Below the pieces are notes generated by a model. The model was not told where the DNA came from, made no database searches, and saw only the letters and a program-made list of their open reading frames with translations. A DNA stretch of 50,969 nucleotides from Candidatus Moduliflexus flocculans (GTDB lineage Bacteria; Moduliflexota; Moduliflexia; Moduliflexales; Moduliflexaceae), in NCBI GenBank assembly GCA_000739515.1, contig DF820456.1:107835-158803 (forward strand), written 5' to 3'. Both the position numbers and the translations under genes were made by a program. Positions 26,739 to 34,309 of the stretch are shown piece by piece; positions within the stretch are counted from its first letter, which is position 1, and every line of letters starts with the position of its first letter.

Positions 26739-27386
26739 ATGTTGACATTTCGCATACTGCGTTACAAGGCGGGCATGATTGATCCGCCGGAATTTCAGGA
26801 GTTTGCCGTGCCGGTCACGCCGGAAATGAGCGTGCTGGACGCGCTGGAATATATTCGATTGGAACTCGATGCGACGTTGATGTATCGCCATTCCTGCCAT
26901 CACTCGTCGTGCGGCACGTGTGCCTGCGTGATCAACGGCGTCGCAAGGCTGACCTGTGTGACAAATGTGTTGAGTTTGCAGACGCTGGTCGTGACGTTAG
27001 AACCGTTGCGCGGATTTCGCTGTGAAGGCGATCTTGTCGTGGACATGACCGATTTTTATGAATATATCAGCGACGAGTGGAGCTACTTGCGGCAGAGCGA
27101 ACTCGGCCAGCAGCAGAACGCGATGCGCCTTGAAACCTGCATCGAATGCGGTTGCTGTGTCTCGGCCTGTCCGGTGACGCAGACCGGCGTCGGTTTCATG
27201 GGGCCGGCGGCGTTAGCGGCGATCAATACAGAATTGCAAAAATCGCCTGAACAACGAGACGTATTACTTCAATTAGCGCGCGGCGAGCATGGGGAACGCT
27301 GGTGCGAACGCGCAATTGAATGCAGCCGGGTCTGCCCGACAAAGGCTGCCCCGGCGAAACATATCGCTGAATTACGAAATCGGTAG
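26739..27386 (+). CDS. succinate dehydrogenase/fumarate reductase-type iron-sulfur subunit
   Basis: 215 residues. An N-terminal ferredoxin domain has C-x4-C-x2-C (CHHSSCGTC) plus a later Cys (LTC) for a [2Fe-2S] cluster. The C-terminal domain has CIECGCCVSACP for a [4Fe-4S] cluster and CERAIECSRVCP for the third cluster. This is the full three-cluster set of SdhB/FrdB. It lacks neighbouring SdhA, SdhC or SdhD. It follows the GlpA-like dehydrogenase with a 34-bp gap, so it probably carries electrons from that flavoprotein to the quinone pool or another acceptor. The ATG at 26739 follows GGTGA; a GTG at 26726 is less likely. A palindrome at 27385-27451 starts at its stop codon. Confidence 0.85.
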   Translation: MLTFRILRYKAGMIDPPEFQEFAVPVTPEMSVLDALEYIRLELDATLMYRHSCHHSSCGTCACVINGVARLTCVTNVLSLQTLVVTLEPLRGFRCEGDLVVDMTDFYEYISDEWSYLRQSELGQQQNAMRLETCIECGCCVSACPVTQTGVGFMGPAALAAINTELQKSPEQRDVLLQLARGEHGERWCERAIECSRVCPTKAAPAKHIAELRNR

Positions 27387-27451
27387 CCCCGCCTTACGCG
27401 GCGAGGAAATAAGGGGTTTTTCCCCGTTTCCACGCCGCGTAAGACGGGGCT
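27385..27451. repeat. inverted repeat starting at the stop codon of the Fe-S gene
   Basis: Arms AGCCCCGCCTTACGCGGCG (27385-27403) and its complement with one mismatch (27433-27451), with an inner AAGGGG/CCCC stem. The left arm begins on the last base but one of the Fe-S gene. It may terminate that gene and separates it from the HisD-HisB gene, whose ATG follows 14 bp later. Confidence 0.7.
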
Positions 27452-27464
27452 GTCGTTATAAAAC

Positions 27465-29432
27465 ATGAATTTGTTTAAATGGTGGGAAATGTCAGAAGCT
27501 GACCGCGCGAAATTAATGCAGCGCACGGCGGTAGATGCCGGAAAATTTGCCGATGTTGTCCGCCCGATTATCGAGGATGTCCGCGTTAACGGCGACGCGG
27601 CGGTCGTAAAATATACGAAGCAATTTGACGGCGCGGAGATTCCGCTTGACGGGCTGAAAGTCACGTTGGAAGAAATCCAGGAAGCCTACATGCTGATTGA
27701 TCCGCTGCTCTTAGATGCCTTGCAGAAATCGGCGAAAAATATCCGGGCATTTCATCAATTACAAAAACCGGAAATGTATTGGGTCAAAGAAATCGCGCCG
27801 GGCGTGTTTGCCGGAGAACAGACGACGCCGGTAGATTCGGTCGCGCTCTACGTGCCGCGCGGCAAAGGTTCGTTTCCGTCGGTCATGCTGATGCTCGGCA
27901 TTCCGGCGGTCGTGGCGGGCGTGCCGAAAATCTCGGTCTTTTCGCCGCCGCTGCCGAGCGGCAAAAGCGATCCTGCGACGCTCGTCGCCGCCGACATCTG
28001 CGGCATCCGCGACGTGTATAAAGCGGGCGGAGCGCAGGCGATTGCGGCGTTAGCTTATGGCACGAACAGCATTCCGAAAGCGTTAAAAGTCCTCGGCCCC
28101 GGCAATCCGTATGTCACCGCCGCGAAACGCCTGCTGCAAGGCGTGATTGATCCCGGCTTGCCCGCCGGGCCAAGCGAAGCACTCGTGTTAGCCGATGAAG
28201 ATGCCGATCCGTATCTCACTGCGCTTGATTTGCTGAACGAAGCCGAACACGGCCCGGATTCCTCCGCGTATCTCGTCACGAATTCGCTGCGATTAGCCGA
28301 AGACACGATGAAACGCCTCCCTTCGCTGATCGATCAACTCCCGGCGCAGCGTAAATCGTTCTGCGAAACAGTGCTGTCCGGTTTCGGCGGGATCGTCGTC
28401 ACCAAAACCTTTGACGAGGCGATTGCGTTCGTTAACGATTACGCGCCGGAACATTTGTCAGTTCATGCCGCCGATCTGTTCGGCACGGCGAAAAAAATCC
28501 GCAACGCCGGGGAAATCATTCTTGGCGAATATACGCCGATTTCCGCCTGCAACTATTCGCTTGGCCCGAACGCGATCCTGCCGACCACCGGCTTCGCGAA
28601 GACTTATTCGGCATTGTCGGTGCGTGATTTTGTGAAAGTCAGTTCCATCAGCCATTTAACGAAAGCCGCCTACGAGGAATTTAAGCCGTTCGTGACGCAT
28701 TTCGCCGAATACGAAGGCTTTTCCGCTCACGCGCTCGCCTTTAAAGAACGGAAATTCCGCGCTGAAACCACCGCGCAGCCTGCGCCGGAACAGCAATTGG
28801 GATTGGGGATTCATATTCTGAACGCGAATCCGAGCGGTGTCCGCTGCAAGCGCATCACGCGGGAATCGGTGATTTCCATCGAGATTGACACGCAGGAGCG
28901 CCACCCGGACATCAACGAAAAAATCAAGACGCCGCTTCATTTCCTGAATCACATGATCGAGCATATTTCGTGGCGGTCATGCATGAATATCGGCGTCGAA
29001 ACGAGCGTCAGTCACTATCCGTTCGGGCATGTCATCTGCGAAGATGTCGGCATGACGATGGGACACGCCTTCGCGGAACTGTGGCGGCAGCGCAAAGCCG
29101 ACGGCATCAACGGCGAAGGCGAGGCGTCCGGCGTGCTGGATGAAGCGATGGCGCGGGTCTTTCTTGGTTTCGAAGATCGGGCGCAGTTCACGTTCGGCAG
29201 CGCGGTGCGGCTGCATGAGCGCGTCGAAGATATGCTCTCCGCCGACCTGAATAATTTCTTCGCCGGATTCGTGCAGGGCGCGAAATGCACGATTCATGTG
29301 GATTTGCTGAAAGGCGATGATCCACATCATATCTGGGAAAGCGCGTTCCGCGCATTCGGTTGCTGCCTGCGGGCAGCGTTCGCGCCGAATCCCTGGCGCA
29401 AAGGCACGACGCCGGGCGTCAAAGGAATTTGA
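27465..29432 (+). CDS. HisD-HisB fusion: histidinol dehydrogenase-like plus imidazoleglycerol-phosphate dehydratase-like
   Basis: 655 residues. Residues 1-430 are a HisD fold with AGGAQAIAALAYGT, GPGNPYV, DPGLPAGPSEALVLAD and APEHL (Glu329, His330). Residues 445-655 are a HisB-type dehydratase domain with HFLNHMIEH, EDVGMTMGHA, VLDEAMARV and DPHHIWESAFRAFG. Compared with E. coli HisD, the zinc ligand Gln259 is Glu259 and Asp360 is Asn363, the substrate-contact His367 is Ala370, while His262 and His419 are kept (His262, His422). In the dehydratase half the first HHxxE motif reads HVICE, losing one metal-binding His; the second is intact. The fusion is unusual, since these enzymes catalyse non-consecutive steps of histidine synthesis. 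No other his gene is adjacent. It may be a paralogue with a new substrate. Confidence 0.85.
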   Translation: MNLFKWWEMSEADRAKLMQRTAVDAGKFADVVRPIIEDVRVNGDAAVVKYTKQFDGAEIPLDGLKVTLEEIQEAYMLIDPLLLDALQKSAKNIRAFHQLQKPEMYWVKEIAPGVFAGEQTTPVDSVALYVPRGKGSFPSVMLMLGIPAVVAGVPKISVFSPPLPSGKSDPATLVAADICGIRDVYKAGGAQAIAALAYGTNSIPKALKVLGPGNPYVTAAKRLLQGVIDPGLPAGPSEALVLADEDADPYLTALDLLNEAEHGPDSSAYLVTNSLRLAEDTMKRLPSLIDQLPAQRKSFCETVLSGFGGIVVTKTFDEAIAFVNDYAPEHLSVHAADLFGTAKKIRNAGEIILGEYTPISACNYSLGPNAILPTTGFAKTYSALSVRDFVKVSSISHLTKAAYEEFKPFVTHFAEYEGFSAHALAFKERKFRAETTAQPAPEQQLGLGIHILNANPSGVRCKRITRESVISIEIDTQERHPDINEKIKTPLHFLNHMIEHISWRSCMNIGVETSVSHYPFGHVICEDVGMTMGHAFAELWRQRKADGINGEGEASGVLDEAMARVFLGFEDRAQFTFGSAVRLHERVEDMLSADLNNFFAGFVQGAKCTIHVDLLKGDDPHHIWESAFRAFGCCLRAAFAPNPWRKGTTPGVKGI

Positions 29433-29454
29433 TTGATTGCGTTATGTTATCAAT

Positions 29455-29515
29455 GTAGAGACGCCCCGCCGGGGCGTCTGATTCAATGAAAGACGCCACG
29501 ACGGGGCGTCTCTAC
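29455..29515. repeat. inverted repeat, GTAGAGACGCCCCG family
   Basis: GTAGAGACGCCCCG at 29455 pairs with CGGGGCGTCTCTAC ending at 29515; the inner part is a second, partly decayed copy of the same half. It lies between the HisD-HisB and ndk genes. A shorter perfect relative is at 34196-34226. Confidence 0.75.
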
Positions 29516-29534
29516 CGAGAAATGAACGGAGGCG

Positions 29535-29978
29535 ATGGTGAGCGTAGAGCGGACATTGGTGATTATTAAGCCGGACGCGGTTTCGCGAGAACTGATCGGC
29601 GATATTCTGCTGCGGTTTGAACATGCCGGGTTTCATATTATCGCGATGAAAATGATTCGCATTGGCAGGCAGGAAGCGGAGATGTTTTACGAAGAACACA
29701 GAGGCAAACCGTTTTTTCCTGCATTGACGGAGATGCTCGCCGGTGAACCGATTATTCCGGTGGTGCTTTCTTGCGAGAACGCGATTGCGAAAGCGCGCGA
29801 ACTCATCGGCGCGACTGACCCGGCATTGGCGGCAGAAGGGACGATTCGGCATGATTTTGCGTTAGATAAAAGCCATAATTCGGTGCACGGGTCAGACAGC
29901 CCGGCGTCAGCAGCGCGAGAAATCCCCTTTTTCTTCGGAGAAGCGGAAATCTGCCATTCACGAGAAGTCTTACGTTAA
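29535..29978 (+). CDS. ndk: nucleoside-diphosphate kinase
   Basis: 147 residues, the standard Ndk length. The start TLVIIKPDAVSRELIG and the active-site segment HNSVHGSDSP with phosphorylated His118 are diagnostic. It transfers the terminal phosphate from ATP to other nucleoside diphosphates through that phosphohistidine. GGAGG lies only 2 bp before the ATG at 29535, so the GTG at 29538 may be used instead. It is convergent with the diguanylate cyclase gene, whose stop lies 2 bp beyond, with no terminator between. The last residues (GEAEICHSREVLR) are typical. Confidence 0.95.
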   Translation: MVSVERTLVIIKPDAVSRELIGDILLRFEHAGFHIIAMKMIRIGRQEAEMFYEEHRGKPFFPALTEMLAGEPIIPVVLSCENAIAKARELIGATDPALAAEGTIRHDFALDKSHNSVHGSDSPASAAREIPFFFGEAEICHSREVLR

Positions 29979-29979
29979 A

Positions 29980-32241
29980 TCAACGCGGCGCGATAACCAC
30001 CTGATTTCGGCCACTGGCTTTGGCTGAATAAAGCGCGTTATCCGCCGCTTTAATAATGTCTGTAAGCTGTTGCCCATGTTCTGGAAAACTGGCCACACCG
30101 ATTGAGGCCGTTAACGAAAAATCATGGTCGTGGTAGTGAATATTCAGTTTCCTTAATTCGGTTAAGATATACTCAGCGCGAACGTGGGCGACGTCCAACG
30201 CGGCATTCGTCAGAATCAGCATAAATTCCTCGCCGCCGTACCGGCAGGCAATATCGTCGCTGCGGATTTGTATTTTTAAAAACCGCCCTAACTCTTTTAA
30301 CACAACATCGCCCGCGTCGTGGCCATGCGTGTCGTTGAAGCGCTTAAAATGGTCGATATCCAGCATGACGATAGATAACGGCGCTGGACGGCGCTTCAGG
30401 CGATGCTGCTCCTGTTCCAACACGTTCTCCATATAACGCCGGTTATATAATCCGGTTAAGGCATCACGGATCGATTCGAGCCGGAGTTTTTCCCGCAAGC
30501 GCAGATTGGCTAATGACAGCGCATATTGAGCCACGATACGCGCCATGAGCGTCAGTTTTTCGGTGAGAGCAATTCCTGAGATCATTGTTTGGGCGGTGGC
30601 TTGCGGATCAAACACGACAAGAACGCCGATTTTTTCTTGATGCGCGATAATCGGCACGCATAAACAGGGATGACCAAAAGAGAAAATATCCTGATACAGA
30701 GAATGCGCCGGGAGAGGGGGATTTTGGAGCGTGATGGCGTCATGTGTCAACACCTGAAAGAAGCCTTGTCGAGCAGTCGGAGAAATCTCGCGCGGGAATT
30801 CGCCCCAGGATTGAGCCAAATGAAGCGTATCATGCCCACAATCAATTAAAAGCAATCCTCCGGCGTCTCCCGGAAAAAATTGCTGACAAATGGACGCCAA
30901 TACCGTATAGGTTTCTGGCTCTGATTGGCAGGCATGCAACATTTCGTACATCTGATTTAATAATTCTAATTCCTGATTATGCCGCTGTAACATCTCCTGA
31001 ATCCGCTTTTGTTCAGTGATGTCGTGACCGATTCCAACGATTCCGGCAATTTTCCCTTCATTATCTCGAAAAGGGATTTTGCTGCTCAACAGCCAGCCTT
31101 GAGTTTCCTCGCTGCGATACGTCAGCGGGACTTCTTGATTGATTCGGGCTTCGCCAGATTGCATGATTTGCTGTTCCTCATCATGAAAAACGCGAGCGAC
31201 GTCGGGCGGATAAAAATCAAAATCGGTTTTCCCAAGCAGTTCATTGGAATGAGCGACGTTCATCACATGAGCGGTCACGGGATTGGCGGTCAAAAATTTC
31301 CCCTGAAGATTTTTGACGTAAATGCTATCTGGCAGATGATCGATCAAGGTGCGCAGGAGGTTGCGCTCTTTCGCTAAAGAAATCTCGACCCGTCGGCGTT
31401 CTTCAATTTCTACTGCCAGTTGATCATTGGCCAACATCAACGCTTCGGTGCGCTCTTCGACGCGCCGTTCCAAATCTGTATTCGCCTGGGCGACGCGTTC
31501 ATATAATCGGGCGTTTTCAATCGCAATCGCAGACTGCGCGGCTAACATTTCCAGCAGGCGGATGTGGGTTGTGCTGAAGGCGTACCGCCGCGTCTTGCTG
31601 TATGCGTCTAATGTGCCGATGATTCTATCGGCAATCCGAAGCGGGACGCTGACGCACGCCAGCAAACTGTCCTGTAATGATGATGGGAGCGGAAAGCGCG
31701 AATCGTTTGGCAGATCGTTTGCGATAATCGGCTGTCCTGATTGGGCAACATGTTCTGACACGTAGGCATTGACATATTGAGAGGCGTTGCGAAGTTTTGC
31801 GCCGCTCAGGCCGTATGCGCCGCGAAGATATAATTTCTGATCGTGTTCATCTCTCAGCAGCAAAATGACGGTGTCGGTCTTCAATAATTCGGCGGCGCTG
31901 TGGGTGACGGTGTGAAGCACATCGTTCAAATGCGACGAGGCGGTCATGGAGTGGCCAATTTCATGGAGCATGGCCAATTGCTGGTGGATGCTATCCAATT
32001 CCGCCGCTTGTTCTTCGACCTGGCCTTCTAAGGCTTCGAACGGCCTGGACGACTGCAATTGCTGAAGATGCCTTCTATATAAAAGAACGCCCAGCCCTCC
32101 CCCAAAGATAAAACACCAGGGAAGACTTCTCAGGATGACAGGAACGCCCAACAGGGCTTCTTGAATCGCGATTAACGCGCAACAGAAGAATGTTCCTGCA
32201 AAAAAGGAGAGCATGTCTTTCTTATAAGATATATGACTCAA
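29980..32241 (-). CDS. diguanylate cyclase with GAF and PAS sensor domains
   Basis: 753 residues from a TTG with AAGGAA upstream; an ATG nine codons later (32214) is the alternative. Two membrane segments lie at about 12-52, then a coiled coil and a GAF domain at about 85-245. A second coiled coil leads to a PAS domain (LLRTLIDHLPDSIYVKNLQG) with a PAC motif (IVGIGHDITEQKR), a second GAF-like domain, and a C-terminal GGDEF domain. The signature is GGEEF at about residue 668, with the product-inhibition site RSDD five residues before it. It should make c-di-GMP in response to a small ligand or redox signal and be feedback-inhibited. No EAL domain is present. The gene is monocistronic in this window. 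Confidence 0.93.
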   Translation of the reverse strand: MSHISYKKDMLSFFAGTFFCCALIAIQEALLGVPVILRSLPWCFIFGGGLGVLLYRRHLQQLQSSRPFEALEGQVEEQAAELDSIHQQLAMLHEIGHSMTASSHLNDVLHTVTHSAAELLKTDTVILLLRDEHDQKLYLRGAYGLSGAKLRNASQYVNAYVSEHVAQSGQPIIANDLPNDSRFPLPSSLQDSLLACVSVPLRIADRIIGTLDAYSKTRRYAFSTTHIRLLEMLAAQSAIAIENARLYERVAQANTDLERRVEERTEALMLANDQLAVEIEERRRVEISLAKERNLLRTLIDHLPDSIYVKNLQGKFLTANPVTAHVMNVAHSNELLGKTDFDFYPPDVARVFHDEEQQIMQSGEARINQEVPLTYRSEETQGWLLSSKIPFRDNEGKIAGIVGIGHDITEQKRIQEMLQRHNQELELLNQMYEMLHACQSEPETYTVLASICQQFFPGDAGGLLLIDCGHDTLHLAQSWGEFPREISPTARQGFFQVLTHDAITLQNPPLPAHSLYQDIFSFGHPCLCVPIIAHQEKIGVLVVFDPQATAQTMISGIALTEKLTLMARIVAQYALSLANLRLREKLRLESIRDALTGLYNRRYMENVLEQEQHRLKRRPAPLSIVMLDIDHFKRFNDTHGHDAGDVVLKELGRFLKIQIRSDDIACRYGGEEFMLILTNAALDVAHVRAEYILTELRKLNIHYHDHDFSLTASIGVASFPEHGQQLTDIIKAADNALYSAKASGRNQVVIAPR

Positions 32242-32569
32242 TATACGATTTCCTTATTAGCAGCCGAATGACGAGAACGATAAGACATTTCTTTAAGTTA
32301 CGGGCAACTTCGCAAAAATGTTTGTGGAATGTCAATTGAAAAATGGTGATTTTCCTATTCCCTGTCGCGATGTTGTTCTGCCTGACAATAGACCTCCTGA
32401 ATGACCGTAAGTCATGAGCATTATTTAGCTCTATTCTCGAAATCCTTGCGGTTTTTTAGAAAAATAGTTGCGCATTTTCTGCATGATCTCTCGAACTGAA
32501 CGAGGCGACGAGGCTAACGATGCGTCGAACATGGCGCATTCGAGCAATTGTTATTGGAGGAACATTGAT
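32242..32569. other. intergenic region, nothing clear
   Basis: This 328-bp gap separates the divergent diguanylate cyclase and methyltransferase genes. It is AT-richer than its surroundings. No hairpin, repeat or firm promoter was recognised. An open frame reaching back to 32468 from the methyltransferase lacks a binding site. Confidence 0.35.
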
Positions 32570-33346
32570 ATGGTTCGTGAAACAATGAAGGCAACAGAAA
32601 CCTACCGGCAATTTGCCCGGTATTATGATGGATATGTGCAGCGGTTCACATACGATTTAGCGATGTACGGCGCGTTTTGCCAGCCGGAGCATCGGATTCT
32701 AGAAGTCGGCTGCGGCACGGGGCGCGTCTTGCGCTATTTGTTAGAACGCGGCTGCCGGATCACAGGCATAGATATTTCGGAGGAGATGCTGGAGATTGCC
32801 AGACAGCGGCTTGAATCGTTTGAAACGGCGGGGCAGCTTTCTCTCTGCTGTCACGATCTGCTGACCCAACCGTTCACAGGGGTTTTTGATCGGGTGCTGG
32901 TCACGTTTTATACCTTCAATTATTTTCTCAACGCGCCAGAACGGTTTTTCTCAAATTTACGGTCAGTGTTGGCCGATAATGCCGCGCTGATGATTGATCT
33001 GTTCGTGCCGACCGCGCGCGCTGCGTCAGAAGCGGAGGCCGAATGGCATCAGCAGGCGTTCGAGATGGAAGGGCGTCAAATACTGATGAAAGATCGGCGG
33101 TATATTTCGCACAACCTTGAAACGAGGACGCAGATATATCAAGAGAGCGGGCAAATGACAGAAATCACAACGACGCGCCGCTATTTTTCGCCGTCAGAAA
33201 TGTGTGAGCTTCTACTTACAGCCGGATTCGAACAGATCGGATTTTCGACAAGCTATGATCCAGGCGCCTTTACGACAGATTTGCCGTCGGAACCGTTACG
33301 CACGCATTTTGTCGTGAAAGCGTTGACCTCTTCGCGGGAAAAATAA
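32570..33346 (+). CDS. class I SAM-dependent methyltransferase
   Basis: 258 residues from the ATG at 32570, selected because TTGGAGG precedes it. Motif I is ILEVGCGTGRVLRYL, and motif II is ITGIDISEEMLEIARQRL with the acidic residue that binds the ribose of SAM. The block around DRVLVTFYTFNYFLNAPERFF and LMIDLF completes the Rossmann-like fold. The N-terminal TYRQFARYYDGYVQ is common in methyltransferase type 11/25 proteins. The substrate cannot be predicted. It stands alone between the diguanylate cyclase and the DUF3795 gene. Confidence 0.88.
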   Translation: MVRETMKATETYRQFARYYDGYVQRFTYDLAMYGAFCQPEHRILEVGCGTGRVLRYLLERGCRITGIDISEEMLEIARQRLESFETAGQLSLCCHDLLTQPFTGVFDRVLVTFYTFNYFLNAPERFFSNLRSVLADNAALMIDLFVPTARAASEAEAEWHQQAFEMEGRQILMKDRRYISHNLETRTQIYQESGQMTEITTTRRYFSPSEMCELLLTAGFEQIGFSTSYDPGAFTTDLPSEPLRTHFVVKALTSSREK

Positions 33347-33744
33347 TTGTATGACATTGTTATTTTGTAATTCTTTACCATGAAACACGCGAAAGACACG
33401 AAAATATGGGAGAGCCTTCTCATTTCGTTCCGGTGAACACATCACGTGACCTCAGACCTCACGGGTCTTGAAGACCGGTGAGGTCTCTGCCACGAACGTC
33501 GTTTGTCCAGTGTCCTGATCCGGGGACATGTCGTGATTTTTTCGAGTCTTCGTGTGTTTCGTGGTGACTGTTAAACAATTACGTTATTTTTTGATTCGAA
33601 GCGGTCACAAATTTTCATGAATTCGCACATATCTTATGACAACGAATAATTCCGTTCGTTGCGTCGAACAATATAGAGGCTGTCAGGCACATTAAACATG
33701 TTTGGACAGTTTATCCCATAAGAATATACCAGGAGAATCGTTAT
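33347..33744. repeat. repeat-filled intergenic region
   Basis: The gap contains a long imperfect inverted repeat, ACCATGAAACACGCGAAAG (from 33377) with CTTCGTGTGTTTCGTGGT (to 33565), which encloses the palindrome at 33454-33486. An ACAACGAAT hairpin follows at about 33638-33665, and a decayed TGTCAGGCACATTAAAC palindrome at about 33680-33708. No gene was found. Confidence 0.55.
33454..33486. repeat. palindrome, CCTCACAGGTCTT family
   Basis: Arms AGACCTCACGGGTCTT and AAGACCGGTGAGGTCT around a single G with one internal mismatch pair. It has the same layout as the palindromes at 25503 and 47555, nested inside a larger inverted repeat. Confidence 0.7.
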
Positions 33745-34173
33745 ATGGAAAATGCGCGTGAATTAACCGCTGTCTGCGGATTGGATTGTTTTAACTGCCC
33801 TTTATTCGAAACAATAATTACGGAAGAAACCAGACAACATTTTGCGAAACTGCTGAATCGAGCGCCGGAAGAGACTTCTTGCAAAGGCTGTCGGGCGCAA
33901 AAAGGATGTTTGCTGCACATGAATGACTGCGCAACGTATCATTGCGCAACGGCAAAAGGCGTGGACTTCTGTTTTGAATGCGCTGATTTCCCCTGCCAGT
34001 ATCTCCAACCCGCCAAAGAAGGCGCGGATCGGTTTCCGCATAATTATAAGCTGTATAACCTTTGCCGGATACAAAAAGTCGGCGTGGAGCGCTGGGCGGA
34101 CGAAGAGGCAACGAATATCAGAAACGCCTACTATAATGGCAAATTTGTGCCAGGAAGCGGGCCAGTGCTGTAA
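33745..34173 (+). CDS. DUF3795 cysteine-rich protein
   Basis: 142 residues. It begins TAVCGLDCFNCPLF and continues with CKGCRAQKGC, CATYHCATAKGVDFCFECADFPCQYL, the cysteine spacing of DUF3795 proteins, which probably bind zinc or an iron-sulfur cluster. The function of the family is unknown. The C-terminal part is RIQKVGVERWADEEATN. AGGAGAA precedes the ATG. It is followed by a perfect palindrome at 34196-34226, the likely end of its transcript. Confidence 0.85.
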   Translation: MENARELTAVCGLDCFNCPLFETIITEETRQHFAKLLNRAPEETSCKGCRAQKGCLLHMNDCATYHCATAKGVDFCFECADFPCQYLQPAKEGADRFPHNYKLYNLCRIQKVGVERWADEEATNIRNAYYNGKFVPGSGPVL

Positions 34174-34195
34174 AAATACTTTTTCGCGTCATCGC

Positions 34196-34226
34196 CGTAG
34201 AGACGCCCCGGCGGGGCGTCTCTACG
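34196..34226. repeat. perfect palindrome, GTAGAGACGCCCCG family
   Basis: 15-bp arms, CGTAGAGACGCCCCG and complement, around one G, 23 bp after the DUF3795 gene and followed by AAAA. Same family as 29455-29515. Confidence 0.8.
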
Positions 34227-34309
34227 AAAAACGTCAGGAACTGAATCCGATTCATGTCTGAGAGTAGCTGCTGAGAACATGCGGTTTTGGCGCAATGACT
34301 CAGAAGGCG

